A stretch of DNA of 64,000 nucleotides. Origin: Dietzia natronolimnaea (lineage in GTDB: Bacteria > Actinomycetota > Actinomycetes > Mycobacteriales > Mycobacteriaceae). The stretch lies in NCBI RefSeq assembly GCF_039525805.1, contig NZ_BAAAHZ010000015.1; one strand, written 5' to 3'. The number at the start of each line of letters is the position of its first letter. The first letter of the stretch is position 1. Of the stretch, positions 8,209 through 16,291 are shown one piece after another. The translations under genes were made by a program, and so were the position numbers. The notes under the pieces were generated by a model. That model made no database searches and was not told the origin of the DNA. It saw only the letters and a program-made list of their open reading frames with translations.

Positions 8209-8267
8209 TCGACAAGAGCGTTCCGCACGTATCCGCCGAGAGCGGGTGCGCGGAACGCTCTTCTCGA
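8209..8267. repeat. Dispersed palindromic repeat, copy 2 (terminator between convergent genes)
   Basis: TCGACAAGAGCGTTCCGC (8209-8226) pairs with GCGGAACGCTCTTCTCGA (8250-8267), with one mismatch and a 23-nt loop. It is the inverted second copy of the element at 4351-4413. It sits between the convergent fadE5 and quinone reductase genes, so a bidirectional terminator role is likely. Just upstream (8180-8203) is a short GGCGGCCC tandem repeat. Confidence 0.85.
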
Positions 8268-8308
8268 TGGGGTGGAGGACTCGACGGGGCTTCCGGGCCG
8301 GAGGTCGC

Positions 8309-9274
8309 TCAGCGTCCGGTGGTGAGCACGATCTTGCCGACCGCGCCACGGCCGTCCATGAGCTCGAGGGCCTCGGTGGCCTTGTCCAGCGGGAACTCCG
8401 CACCGACGAGCGGGTCGAGCTTCCCGGCGGCCAACAGCGGCTCCACCTCGGCCCACTGCTTCTGCAGGTAACCGGGGTTGCTCATCCAGTACTCGCCCCA
8501 GCCCACCCCGACGGCGCTCTTGTTCCCGAGCAGCAGTCGGTTGACCTTGACCGTGGGGATCTCGCCACCGGTGAAGCCGATCACGAGGATCCGGCCCTCC
8601 TGTCCGAGGGACCGGATGGAGTCGGTGAAGCGGTCACCGCCCACGGGGTCGACGACGATGTCGACACCCTTCCCGCCGGTGAGCTCCTTCACCGCGTCCT
8701 TGAACCCCTCCGGCGCGATGGCGTCGGACGCGCCTGCCTTGAGGGCCAGTTCCCGCTTGTCGCCGGTCGAGGCCACCGCGATCACGCGGGCGCCGGACGC
8801 GACGGCGAACTGCGTGGCGGCGATCCCGATCCCGCCACCCGCGCCGTGCACGAGAACCGTCTCCCCGGGCTGGAGCCGGCCGCGGTGCGCCAGCGCGAAG
8901 TGCACGGTGAGGACGTTCATGGGGATGGACGCCCCCTGGGCGAAGGTCAACGAGTCGGGCAGCCGGAACACCTGTGAGGGATCCGTGGAGACCACCTCGG
9001 CGAAGCCGCCGAGTCCGGGGAAGGCGCACACACGGTCGCCTGCGGCGAAACCGGAGCCCTCGGGAGCGGAGCGGACCACGCCGGCCACCTCCGAGCCGGG
9101 AACGAAGGGCAGCGGGGGCGACATCTGGTACTTCCCGCGGGTCTGGAGCACCTCGGGGAAGGTCACCCCTGCGGCGTGGACGTCGATGAGGACCGCCCCC
9201 GGCTCCGGCTCGGGGAGGTCGACCACCTCGAGGGCGGCGGGTCCGTCATGGGATGAGATATGGATGGCTCGCAT
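8309..9274 (-). CDS. NADPH:quinone oxidoreductase, zinc-free MDR family
   Basis: A 321-residue medium-chain dehydrogenase/reductase. It has the GroES-like N-terminal half (GVTFPEVLQTRGKYQ, FVPGSEVAGVV) and the nucleotide-binding motif VLVHGAGGGIGIAATQFA in the second half. The structural and catalytic zinc Cys/His sets of alcohol dehydrogenases are absent, as in quinone oxidoreductases (Qor/TED2 type) that reduce quinones or enoyl substrates with NADPH. CACTAT lies 6 nt before the ATG, suggesting a leaderless transcript. The gene converges on fadE5 across the palindromic repeat. Confidence 0.88.
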   Translation of the reverse strand: MRAIHISSHDGPAALEVVDLPEPEPGAVLIDVHAAGVTFPEVLQTRGKYQMSPPLPFVPGSEVAGVVRSAPEGSGFAAGDRVCAFPGLGGFAEVVSTDPSQVFRLPDSLTFAQGASIPMNVLTVHFALAHRGRLQPGETVLVHGAGGGIGIAATQFAVASGARVIAVASTGDKRELALKAGASDAIAPEGFKDAVKELTGGKGVDIVVDPVGGDRFTDSIRSLGQEGRILVIGFTGGEIPTVKVNRLLLGNKSAVGVGWGEYWMSNPGYLQKQWAEVEPLLAAGKLDPLVGAEFPLDKATEALELMDGRGAVGKIVLTTGR

Positions 9275-9328
9275 GAACCCATAGTGTCAGCCCGGACACC
9301 CGCCTCGCCGGGACAGGGCCGACCGTGT

Positions 9329-9380
9329 CACGGGTCAGAGGGCCCGGGTTCACGGGTCAGAGGGCCCGGGTTCACGGGTC
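9329..9380. repeat. 22-bp tandem repeat overlapping a stop codon
   Basis: CACGGGTCAGAGGGCCCGGG plus TT is present at 9329-9350 and 9351-9372, followed by an 8-nt partial copy to 9380. The stop codon of the membrane protein (9372-9374, minus strand) lies at the junction of copies two and three. The repeat fills the 97-nt gap between that gene and the quinone reductase start. Confidence 0.85.
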
Positions 9381-9905
9381 GGTGGGGACCGGCGGGGTCG
9401 GATCGGCCGTCTCCGGGCGGCGGCGGAACCTCCGGCGGCGCAGGAGATGGAGTGCGAGCCCCACGGCCACCACGACCTGCCCCACCTGGAAGGCCAGCGC
9501 CATCACGATGAACTCCCGCCCGAACGTGGTCGGCAGGACCAGGAGCAACGCGCAGATGCCCAACAGCGCGACAGTGAGGACCTGCCCCCCGGCCAGGAAC
9601 CGTCGCGGGCTGGTGACCAGGCGGCCGCGGGAGAGCAACAGTACCGAGTTCAGTGCCACGAGCAGGCACACCGGCACCCCGATCTGCGCGGGGAACAGGA
9701 ACAGGATCACGAAGAGTGGGTGCGAACTCAGGGTGACGGTGCCGGTCGCCAGGAACTGCGGAACGCTCCACAGCGCGGTGAGAAGTGCGCAGGACACCGT
9801 GATCCACGAGCCGCCCACCAGGATCCGCACCGGTCGAGGATAGCCGTGCCGCCCCCGGCACGGTGCCCCGCCCATCTCGTGAACGACCCGCCCCGGCCGG
9901 GTCAC
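9372..9905 (-). CDS. Four-helix membrane protein of unknown function
   Basis: A 177-residue protein with about four hydrophobic segments (WITVSCALLTALWSVPQFL, PLFVILFLFPAQIGVPVCLLVAL, GGQVLTVALLGICALLLVLP, EFIVMALAFQVGQVVVAVGLALHLL) and a basic, Pro-rich C-terminus. I recognise no family. A GTG at 9905, 7 nt beyond the stop of the upstream gene with AGGGAG in that gene's last codons, suggests translational coupling; GTG at 9830 is a possible shorter start. Codon use matches its neighbours. Confidence 0.6.
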   Translation of the reverse strand: MTRPGRVVHEMGGAPCRGRHGYPRPVRILVGGSWITVSCALLTALWSVPQFLATGTVTLSSHPLFVILFLFPAQIGVPVCLLVALNSVLLLSRGRLVTSPRRFLAGGQVLTVALLGICALLLVLPTTFGREFIVMALAFQVGQVVVAVGLALHLLRRRRFRRRPETADPTPPVPTDP

Positions 9906-9912
9906 CCGCGCG

Positions 9913-10575
9913 TCACTCCCTGGTCAGTGCCTCACCGATGGGGGTCTCGCCGTCGGAGAACTCGATCGTGCGACCGACGGTGTCCGGCCGTCGCAGTACC
10001 GCTGCCGTGACGGCGGCCACGACGTCCCGGCTCGTGGCCCGGTCCTCGCGCTTGTCGGCGCCCACGCCGATCGACTCGCCTCCGGCGTCGTCGGTGAGCA
10101 TCCCCGGACCGAGGATCGTCCACTGCAGGTCGGACTCCCGGAGATGGGCATCCGCGGCGGCCTTGGCCTGCGCGTACGGGTAGAACGAGTCGTCCTCGGG
10201 CACTCCGTGGTCGGTGCGGGCCCCGTCATAGGAGATCATGACGTACCTCTCGACCCCCTCCTCCGCGGAGGCGTCCATGGAGCGGATCGCCGCGTCGCGG
10301 TCGACCGCGTAGGTGCGGTCGGCGCTCCCGCCACCGGCGCCGGCGGCCCACACCACGGAGCCGCTGCCGCGCAGCACCTCCCGCAGGCCGTCCACGTCGA
10401 GCGTCTCGACATCCGCGACGACGGGCGTCGCGCCCACCTCGCGGATGTCGTCGGCCTGGTCCGGATTGCGGATCACCGAGTTCACCTGGGCACCCGCCTC
10501 CGACAGGATCCGGGCGGCGCGGAGGGCGACTTTGCCGTGGCCGCCGATGATGGTCACAGGGCGTTCGATACTCAT
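9913..10575 (-). CDS. NAD(P)-binding protein, atypical SDR (NmrA/YwnB-like)
   Basis: A 220-residue Rossmann protein starting MSIERPVTIIGGHGKVALRAARIL, an NAD(P)-binding loop of the GxxGxxG type. The ordinary SDR catalytic Tyr-x3-Lys set is replaced by YPYAQAKAAADAHL (Y followed by AQAK), as in atypical SDRs with reductase or sensor roles. The start at 10575 has GGAGG and GGAG upstream (ACGGAGGCC); a longer in-frame extension has the wrong composition. It is followed, probably in one operon, by the four-helix membrane protein. Confidence 0.8.
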   Translation of the reverse strand: MSIERPVTIIGGHGKVALRAARILSEAGAQVNSVIRNPDQADDIREVGATPVVADVETLDVDGLREVLRGSGSVVWAAGAGGGSADRTYAVDRDAAIRSMDASAEEGVERYVMISYDGARTDHGVPEDDSFYPYAQAKAAADAHLRESDLQWTILGPGMLTDDAGGESIGVGADKREDRATSRDVVAAVTAAVLRRPDTVGRTIEFSDGETPIGEALTRE

Positions 10576-10825
10576 GGCCTCCGTTGTACTCCTCCGCCCC
10601 GCTCCGTGCGCCCCGTCGGTGGCGCGGTGCGGGACCGCAGCCGGAGCCCCGCCATCCGAGACGTGCCTCACGTTTCGGGGGCGTCCCGGCCCGATCCGGT
10701 CACAACTCCACAACGACACGCCGGATGCGCCCGTGTGGGTTCGCGTCGTGTCGGACCCGACGTGCATCATGTGCACATAAGCCGGTGCTCACCGGTACAC
10801 CCTCAGTTCTGCCTCGGAGTCACGC

Positions 10826-12085
10826 ATGTCCTTGTCCCGGTCCGGGTACCTCTCGCGCTCGGCGGCGCAGGTCCCCCTGGTCATCCTCGCCGGGCTACTT
10901 GCCCTCCTGCTCATCGCGACCGGGTGCACCATCCCCGTCCCCACCGGTTCGGCCGGGGAGACCACCCCGAGCGAGACGTCCCAGGCACCGGAGCCGGCGA
11001 CCCTACGGATCACCCCGGCCGACGGGGCGACGGACGTCGCCGTGGTGGACGGCGTCCGGGCCCGGGTCGAGAACGGTTCCCTGACCGAGGTGGTCCTCAC
11101 CAACGACGCGGGCAAGGAGATCGAGGGCGAGTTGTCGCGGGACGCGACCTCGTGGGAGCCGGCGGTCACCCTCGGGTACGGGCGCACCTACACCCTGGAC
11201 GTCACCTATCGGGGTGCGACGGGCGGCCCGAGGACCGACACGCGCACGTTCACCATGGCCAATCCTCAGGCCATCATCAGCCCCACCCTGGTCACCCCGG
11301 GCGGTGGCGCACTGGAGTCGGGCCGGGAGTACGGCGTCGGGATCATCGTGGGCGCCAGATTCGATCAGCCGGTGGCCGACCGCGCCACCGTGGAGAAGCA
11401 CATGACGGTCACCACCGAGCCCGCCGTCGAGGGCAACTGGTTCTGGCTCGACGACACCACCGCGCACTGGCGTCCGAGGGACTACTACGCCACCGGCACC
11501 CGGGTCCACGTGGACCTGGACACCGAGGGCCGGAACCTCGGCGGCGGCCAGTGGGGCGGAGAGGGCGCGGAGGTGGACTTCACCATCGGTGACCGACGGG
11601 TGGCCATCGCCGACGACGTCACCAAGACGGTCTCGGTGTTCCACAACCAGGAGCTGGTCAAGACCATGCCCACGTCGATGGGCAAGGGCGGGTGGGCGAC
11701 CTACAACGGTGTGAGCATGCACTTCTGGACCCAGCGGGGCGTCTACACGGTCCTCGACAAGGCCAGCTCGGTGCTCATGGACTCGTCGACCTACGGTCTG
11801 CCGCTGGACGTCGGCTACAAGGTGACCGTCGACCACGGGGTCCGTCTCACCAACGAGGGCATCTACTTCCACGCCCTCGCCTCGTCGATGTGGGCCCAGG
11901 GCAACACCAACGTCTCGCACGGATGCCTCAACCTCTCCCCGGACGACGCGTCCTGGTACTTCGACCAGGCGGTCGCCGGGGACATCGTCGAGGTCCGCAA
12001 CACCGGCGGACCGGAGCAGGGGATCTGGCAGAACGGCGACTGGGCTGTCCCGTGGAGCACCTGGCAGAAGGGTTCCGCCGACTGA
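10826..12085 (+). CDS. L,D-transpeptidase lipoprotein (YkuD domain, Ig-like domains)
   Basis: A 419-residue exported peptidoglycan cross-linking enzyme. A hydrophobic signal ends in a lipobox with Cys34 (LIATGC). Ig-like domains follow (about 60-250), then the YkuD catalytic domain with the HGVRLTNEGIYFHA and VSHGCLNL motifs; the nucleophile is Cys367. This domain order matches mycobacterial LdtA/LdtB enzymes, which make 3-3 cross-links between meso-DAP residues and resist most beta-lactams. No clear ribosome-binding site is seen; the ATG is chosen by the signal peptide. The 250-nt upstream gap holds GC-rich sequence with short inverted repeats (GTGCA/TGCAC) but no gene. Confidence 0.93.
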   Translation: MSLSRSGYLSRSAAQVPLVILAGLLALLLIATGCTIPVPTGSAGETTPSETSQAPEPATLRITPADGATDVAVVDGVRARVENGSLTEVVLTNDAGKEIEGELSRDATSWEPAVTLGYGRTYTLDVTYRGATGGPRTDTRTFTMANPQAIISPTLVTPGGGALESGREYGVGIIVGARFDQPVADRATVEKHMTVTTEPAVEGNWFWLDDTTAHWRPRDYYATGTRVHVDLDTEGRNLGGGQWGGEGAEVDFTIGDRRVAIADDVTKTVSVFHNQELVKTMPTSMGKGGWATYNGVSMHFWTQRGVYTVLDKASSVLMDSSTYGLPLDVGYKVTVDHGVRLTNEGIYFHALASSMWAQGNTNVSHGCLNLSPDDASWYFDQAVAGDIVEVRNTGGPEQGIWQNGDWAVPWSTWQKGSAD

Positions 12086-12126
12086 GGGGCCGGTCGACAC
12101 CGTTGCCGGTCGGATGGTCGGCACGC

Positions 12127-12132
12127 TAATTT
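12127..12132 (+). promoter_or_regulatory. -10 box for leaderless S58 peptidase transcript
   Basis: TAATTT ends 6 nt before the ATG at 12139 in a locally AT-rich patch, and no ribosome-binding site is present. Confidence 0.5.
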
Positions 12133-12138
12133 TGCCCG

Positions 12139-13017
12139 ATGGAGCCCCGCACACCCCGGACCCGCCTGCCCGGAGTCTCGATCGGCCACTGGACGGACCC
12201 GTCGGCGATGACGGGGTGCACGGTGGTGCTCCTCCCCGAGGGGGCGGTGGCCTCACGAGAGGTGCGCGGTGGCGCCCCGGCGACCCGCGACCTCGACGCA
12301 CTCGCCCCCGACAAGGCCGTGACCTCGGTCGACGCGGTCCTCCTCACCGGCGGATCGGCGTTCGGTCTGGCCGCCGCCGAGGGGGTGATGCGGTTCCTCG
12401 AGGAGGCCGGGCGGGGTGTGCCCACTCCCGGTGGACGCGTCCCGATCGTGCCGACCCTGGCGCTGTTCGACCTCGGGGTCGGCGACCCGAAGGTCCGGCC
12501 GACGGCGGAGGACGGCTACTCCGCCGCGGTCGCGGCGAGCGGGCCGCGGTTCGAGGTGGGGCAGCTCGGTGCGGGGACCGGGGCGTTCACGTCGCAGTGG
12601 CGCGGGGTGGAGAACCTCCGTGCGGGCGGGATCCGGTACGCGGAGAGCACACTGGGCGACCTGGTCGTGGGGGCGCTGTGCGCGGTGAACGCCTACGGGG
12701 ACGTCGACCCGGGCGGCACCGAGGTCGACCTCGACAGTGTCGCGAACCTGGTCCCGCCGTTCGACTACACCTCCGATCGGGTCCACACCACCATCGGAGT
12801 GGTGATGACCAACGCGAGGTTGGACAAGACGGCGTGCTTCGTCGTCGCACAGGGCGCCCACGACGGGCTCTCCCGGGCGCTGACTCCGCCGCACACCCGG
12901 TACGACGGTGACGGTTTCGTCGCCGTGGCCACCGGCGAGGTGGCCGCCGACGTCGACACGGTCCGCCTGATGGCGCTGGACGCCGTCTCCCGGGCGATAC
13001 GCTCCGCCGGCCACTGA
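12139..13017 (+). CDS. P1/S58 family peptidase (DmpA/Rv1333-like)
   Basis: A 292-residue protein of the DmpA/NylC N-terminal-nucleophile family. Features include LPGVSIGHWTD near the N-terminus, LLTGGSAFGLAAAEGVMRFLEE, LGAGTGAFTSQW and the late segment HTTIGVVMTNARLDKTACFVVAQGAHDGL. In NylC the proenzyme cleaves itself before a Thr in the matching segment, which becomes the nucleophile, so one of the Thr in HTTIG is the likely counterpart. Members are aminopeptidases or cyclic/linear amide hydrolases; the substrate is unknown. Transcription appears leaderless. Confidence 0.85.
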   Translation: MEPRTPRTRLPGVSIGHWTDPSAMTGCTVVLLPEGAVASREVRGGAPATRDLDALAPDKAVTSVDAVLLTGGSAFGLAAAEGVMRFLEEAGRGVPTPGGRVPIVPTLALFDLGVGDPKVRPTAEDGYSAAVAASGPRFEVGQLGAGTGAFTSQWRGVENLRAGGIRYAESTLGDLVVGALCAVNAYGDVDPGGTEVDLDSVANLVPPFDYTSDRVHTTIGVVMTNARLDKTACFVVAQGAHDGLSRALTPPHTRYDGDGFVAVATGEVAADVDTVRLMALDAVSRAIRSAGH

Positions 13018-13022
13018 CACGC

Positions 13023-13042
13023 CCGGCGACGCCACACGCCGG
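13023..13042 (+). terminator. Short hairpin after the S58 peptidase gene
   Basis: CCGGCG and CGCCGG form a 6-bp stem with an 8-nt loop, starting 6 nt after the stop. Its position suits a terminator, but the stem is short. Confidence 0.35.
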
Positions 13043-13139
13043 AACGGAGTCGACATTTCCGGCGATGGGCGGGACAATCGGTAGTCACCCCGGGCACCGG
13101 CCCGTGGGCGACCCCGACGAAAGCGCAGGAGCACCTCCA

Positions 13140-13205
13140 GTGAGCCGAGCCGATACACCGGCCCGATCTATCAGCCCCCTTCTCGGAAGGGGGAACACCG
13201 GATGA
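13140..13205 (+). CDS. 21-codon leader peptide coupled to the CNNM gene
   Basis: A GTG at 13140 preceded by AGGAG (13127-13131) with 8-nt spacing opens a 21-residue ORF (starts MSRADTPARS if GTG is read as Met, ends GRGNTG). Its TGA stop (13203-13205) overlaps the ATG (13202) of the following membrane-protein gene. The ORF runs through the hairpin at 13175-13193 that covers that gene's ribosome-binding site. Ribosomes translating the leader would therefore open the hairpin and hand over to the main gene. Residue composition shows no obvious attenuator codons. Whether it is translated has not been shown. Confidence 0.55.
   Translation: MSRADTPARSISPLLGRGNTG
13175..13193 (+). promoter_or_regulatory. 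Hairpin occluding the ribosome-binding site of the CNNM gene
   Basis: CCCCCTT pairs with AAGGGGG (7 bp, loop CTCGG). The 3' arm is the only ribosome-binding site of the gene starting at 13202 (8 nt away), so the folded form should block initiation. Confidence 0.65.
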
Positions 13206-14560
13206 GCATCGCGCTCTCACTACTCGTCGGAGTCGTGGTGGTCCTGGCGATCACCGCGCTCACGGGCTACTTCGTGGCCCAGGAGTTCGCGTTCATGGCC
13301 GTCGACCGCTCCCGGATGGGGGCCGCGGCGGAGAAGGGCGACCCGGCGGCGGCACGCGTCCTCGGCGTGACCAGACGAACATCCTTCATGCTCTCGGGCG
13401 CCCAGCTCGGTATCACCGTCACCACCCTGGTCGTCGGTTACGTGGCCGAACCGCTCATCGGCCGCTCGATCGGCGAACTCCTCGGCCTGGCGTCCGTGCC
13501 GCAGGGAGTCGGCGTCGTGGTCGGCACGGTGCTGGCACTGCTCTTCTCGACGGTCGTGCAGATGATCTTCGGCGAGTTGGTGCCCAAGAACCTGGCCATC
13601 GCCAAGCCGGAGCCGGTCGCACGCTGGCTGGCCCGGTCCACCACGATCTACCTCGCTCTGTTCGGCTGGCTCATCGGTCTGTTCGACAAGGCGTCCGAGG
13701 CGCTGCTCAAAGCCGTGGGTATCGAGCCGGTGCATGACAAGGAGCACTCCGCCACCGCCCGCGACCTGGAGCACATCGTCGCCGAGTCCGAAGAGACCGG
13801 CGAGTTGTCCGAGGAGCTCAGCGACCTGTTGGACAGGATGCTCGACTTCCCCGGACAACCCGCCGAGCACGCCATGATCCCGCGGAGCCGCACCGATGTG
13901 GTCCGCGCGGAGGACACGGTCAACGAGGTCCTGTCCAAGATGGCCACCGGCCACACCCGCTACCCGGTCGTCGGCGACGACTCCGACGACGTGATCGGCA
14001 TCGTGGACCTCCACGATCTGCTCTCGGTGTGCGACGACGACCAGGCCGATCTCACCGCGGTGTCCGCCCTGATGCGGGCGCCGATCATCGTGCCCACCTC
14101 CCTGCCCCTGCCGGAGGTGGCCGCCCGCCTGAGCGCCGAGAAGTCGGAGATGGCCGTGGTGGTGGACGAGTACGGCGGCTTCGCCGGTGTCGTGACGATG
14201 GAGGACATGGCAGAGGAGATCGTCGGCGAGATCGCGGACGAGCACGATCCCCAGCTCGCCGCCGGGACCCCGGTCAGCGAGGGTCTGGGCTGGCTCCTGT
14301 CCGGCGACACCCATCTCGACGAGGTGGAACGCCTGCTCGAGATCACCCTGCCCGAGGTGGACGCCGAGACGCTCGGCGGTCTCGTGGTCGAGACGACCGG
14401 TGACCTGCCCGAGCTGGGCGACCGTGTCGACATCCCCCTTCCCGACACGGACGTGTTGGAGGAGTTCTCCGCGGACCGGGTCCTCCGGACCGAGGTGCGC
14501 CGGATCGAACGACGCGTGCCGGCCGAACTGCACGTCGTGGTCGAGGAGGCCGCGCGATGA
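13202..14560 (+). CDS. CNNM/CorC-HlyC family membrane protein with CBS pair (1)
   Basis: A 452-residue protein. An N-terminal DUF21/CNNM transmembrane domain (about 1-190, including GYFVAQEFAFMAVDRSRM and QMIFGELVPKNLAIAKPEPVA) is followed by a CBS pair (about 210-340, VVVDEYGGFAGVVTMEDMAEEIVGEI) and a C-terminal CorC/HlyC domain. Family members are linked to magnesium or other divalent-cation efflux; 'hemolysin' is a historical label. It forms a coupled pair (ATGA overlap) with the next gene, like mycobacterial Rv1842c-Rv1841c. Expression is probably controlled by the leader peptide and hairpin directly upstream. Confidence 0.9.
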   Translation: MSIALSLLVGVVVVLAITALTGYFVAQEFAFMAVDRSRMGAAAEKGDPAAARVLGVTRRTSFMLSGAQLGITVTTLVVGYVAEPLIGRSIGELLGLASVPQGVGVVVGTVLALLFSTVVQMIFGELVPKNLAIAKPEPVARWLARSTTIYLALFGWLIGLFDKASEALLKAVGIEPVHDKEHSATARDLEHIVAESEETGELSEELSDLLDRMLDFPGQPAEHAMIPRSRTDVVRAEDTVNEVLSKMATGHTRYPVVGDDSDDVIGIVDLHDLLSVCDDDQADLTAVSALMRAPIIVPTSLPLPEVAARLSAEKSEMAVVVDEYGGFAGVVTMEDMAEEIVGEIADEHDPQLAAGTPVSEGLGWLLSGDTHLDEVERLLEITLPEVDAETLGGLVVETTGDLPELGDRVDIPLPDTDVLEEFSADRVLRTEVRRIERRVPAELHVVVEEAAR

Positions 14561-15660
14561 ACCCCACCACCACCCTGCTCGCCGCCGAGGCCGGATCGGG
14601 CCTCATGAGCAACCCGCTCGTCGTGGTGCTCGCCACGATCGTCCTCATCGCGGCGTCCGCGTTCTTCGTCGCCGTCGAGTTCTCGCTGATCTCCGCGCGT
14701 CGCCACCGCCTCGAGGATGCGGCGGCGTCGAGCGCCTCCGCCCGGGCCGCCCTGCGCAACGCCTCCGAGCTCACGCTCCTGCTGGCGGGATCCCAACTCG
14801 GGATCACGCTGTGCGCACTGGCGCTCGGCTCCATCACCAAGCCCGCTGTCCACCACTGGCTCACCCCGGTGTTCGCCGGCTGGGGCCTGCCCTACTGGAC
14901 GGCCGACGTCATCGCGTTCGTCATCGCCCTGCTCATCGTCACGTTCCTGCACCTCGTGGTGGGCGAGATGGCTCCCAAGTCGTGGTCCATCACGCACCCC
15001 GAGTACTCGGCCACGCTGTTGGCGATACCGATGCGGGGCTTCCTCTGGATCACCCGCCCGCTGCTGGTGATGCTCAACACCCTCGCCAACCGGATCCTCC
15101 ACCGGATCGGGGTGGAGACCCGCGACGAGGTGGCCTCCGGGCAGGACGCCGACTCCCTGAGGGAGCTCGTGCGCCACTCCGGTGAGGCCGGCACGCTCGA
15201 CGACACCCACCACCGGCAGCTGCTCAACGCACTGGAGCTGCAGGAGCTCACCGTGGGTGACCTGCTGGGCGAGCGCGGCGTGGACACCCCCGCCGCCCCG
15301 GAGGAGATGTCCTCGGTCGACGTGGACGCCTCGCCCGAGGAGATCCGCGAGACGGCCCGCCGCACCGGTCACCTGCGCCTGCTGGTGATGGACAGCGACA
15401 CCGCGGTGGGCGTGGTGCACGCGCGGGACGCGATCAACATCCAGTCGGCGGCCACGGCGCGGGAGCTGATGCGGCCGAGCCTGTCCCTCGAGCACGACCT
15501 CTCGGTGGCCGAGGCGTTCCGCCGGATGCGTGAGGCGCGGGCACACCTCGTCGTCGTCGAACAATCCGGCGGCCACCCCGGCACCCACGTCTCCGAGGTG
15601 AGGGGGGTCCTCACGCTGGACGACGTGGTGCGGCGCCTCCTGCCCGTGACCTCCGTGTAG
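14557..15660 (+). CDS. CNNM family membrane protein with CBS pair (2)
   Basis: A 367-residue partner of the preceding gene, overlapping it by 4 nt (ATGA). The CNNM membrane domain (ASAFFVAVEFSLISARRHRLED, LHLVVGEMAPKSWSITHPEYSA) is followed by a degenerate CBS pair (VVEQSGG... RGVLTLDDVVRRLLP). Unlike the first protein it ends without the CorC/HlyC domain, so the two probably form a heteromer with unequal cytoplasmic parts. The gap after it (15661-15734) holds GC-rich near-repeats and no gene. Confidence 0.88.
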   Translation: MNPTTTLLAAEAGSGLMSNPLVVVLATIVLIAASAFFVAVEFSLISARRHRLEDAAASSASARAALRNASELTLLLAGSQLGITLCALALGSITKPAVHHWLTPVFAGWGLPYWTADVIAFVIALLIVTFLHLVVGEMAPKSWSITHPEYSATLLAIPMRGFLWITRPLLVMLNTLANRILHRIGVETRDEVASGQDADSLRELVRHSGEAGTLDDTHHRQLLNALELQELTVGDLLGERGVDTPAAPEEMSSVDVDASPEEIRETARRTGHLRLLVMDSDTAVGVVHARDAINIQSAATARELMRPSLSLEHDLSVAEAFRRMREARAHLVVVEQSGGHPGTHVSEVRGVLTLDDVVRRLLPVTSV

Positions 15661-15734
15661 GCCGGGGGCTGCGGGTCGGGGACCTGTGGGCCGGGGGCTG
15701 CCGGCCGGGGGGGTCGGGGGCCTGCCGGCCGGGG

Positions 15735-16277
15735 TCAGAACAGCCCGATCACCCTGAGCAGGCCCCACAGCGCGAGCCCGGCCATGCCGATCAACACCAG
15801 CAGCATCAGACCCACCGCGCCGACCGCGCGGAGCAGGTAGCCGCGGGCGTCGGTGTCCACGCGCCTGCCCTCGGCGATGGTCCGGTCCACCAGGCGCAGG
15901 TTCTTGGACGTGGCCTTGTGCGCGGCGTCCGCCACGTCGCCCACGAAGGGGATCACGCCGAGCACCGCGTCGACGAGGTAGTTCCAGCCCATCCGGAACA
16001 GGATGTGGACGGGGACCCGGTTGCGGATCGCCTCGGCCAACACCGCGGCCGCGACCACGGTCCCCAGCGCGTCCCCCACGACGGGCACCAGACCGATCAC
16101 CGGGTCCAGCCCCATGCGGTACCTGGTGCCCGGTATCCGCACCAGGTCGTCCATGACGCGCGCGAGGCCGGATGTCACGGGGGACGAGGCGGTCCGCACC
16201 ACCTCGGGAGCGGGCCGCCCCGCCGCCACGGGATCGATCACCGGGTACCGCACCGGGTCGGGTCGACTGCTGGTCAT
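15735..16277 (-). CDS. DUF4112 domain protein
   Basis: A 180-residue protein. The domain is recognised from MDDLVRIPGTRYRMGLDPVIGLVPVVGDALGT and RNRVPVHILFRMGWNYLVDAVLGVIPFVGDVADAAHKAT; a C-terminal hydrophobic segment (AVGAVGLMLLVLIGMAGLALWGLL) probably anchors it. Function is unknown across the family. The ATG at 16277 has no ribosome-binding site but TAGGCT lies 8 nt upstream, so it may have its own leaderless promoter inside the end of the upstream gene. It converges on the CNNM pair. Confidence 0.85.
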   Translation of the reverse strand: MTSSRPDPVRYPVIDPVAAGRPAPEVVRTASSPVTSGLARVMDDLVRIPGTRYRMGLDPVIGLVPVVGDALGTVVAAAVLAEAIRNRVPVHILFRMGWNYLVDAVLGVIPFVGDVADAAHKATSKNLRLVDRTIAEGRRVDTDARGYLLRAVGAVGLMLLVLIGMAGLALWGLLRVIGLF

Positions 16278-16285
16278 GGGGGACG

Positions 16286-16291
16286 AGCCTA
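16286..16291 (-). promoter_or_regulatory. -10 box for leaderless DUF4112 transcript
   Basis: TAGGCT on the minus strand, 8 nt before the ATG at 16277, overlapping the stop region of the preceding dioxygenase-like gene. Confidence 0.4.

Noticed and set aside
4353..8267. The two palindromes as terminal inverted repeats of a composite transposon
   Set aside because: Each copy is itself a full hairpin; the DNA between holds ordinary housekeeping genes (dapC, fadE5) and no transposase, and no target-site duplication is seen.
13018..13201. A known magnesium (M-box) or manganese riboswitch upstream of the CNNM pair
   Set aside because: None of the conserved segments of those classes are recognisable; the leader ORF plus hairpin explains the region better. 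A covariance-model search would settle it.
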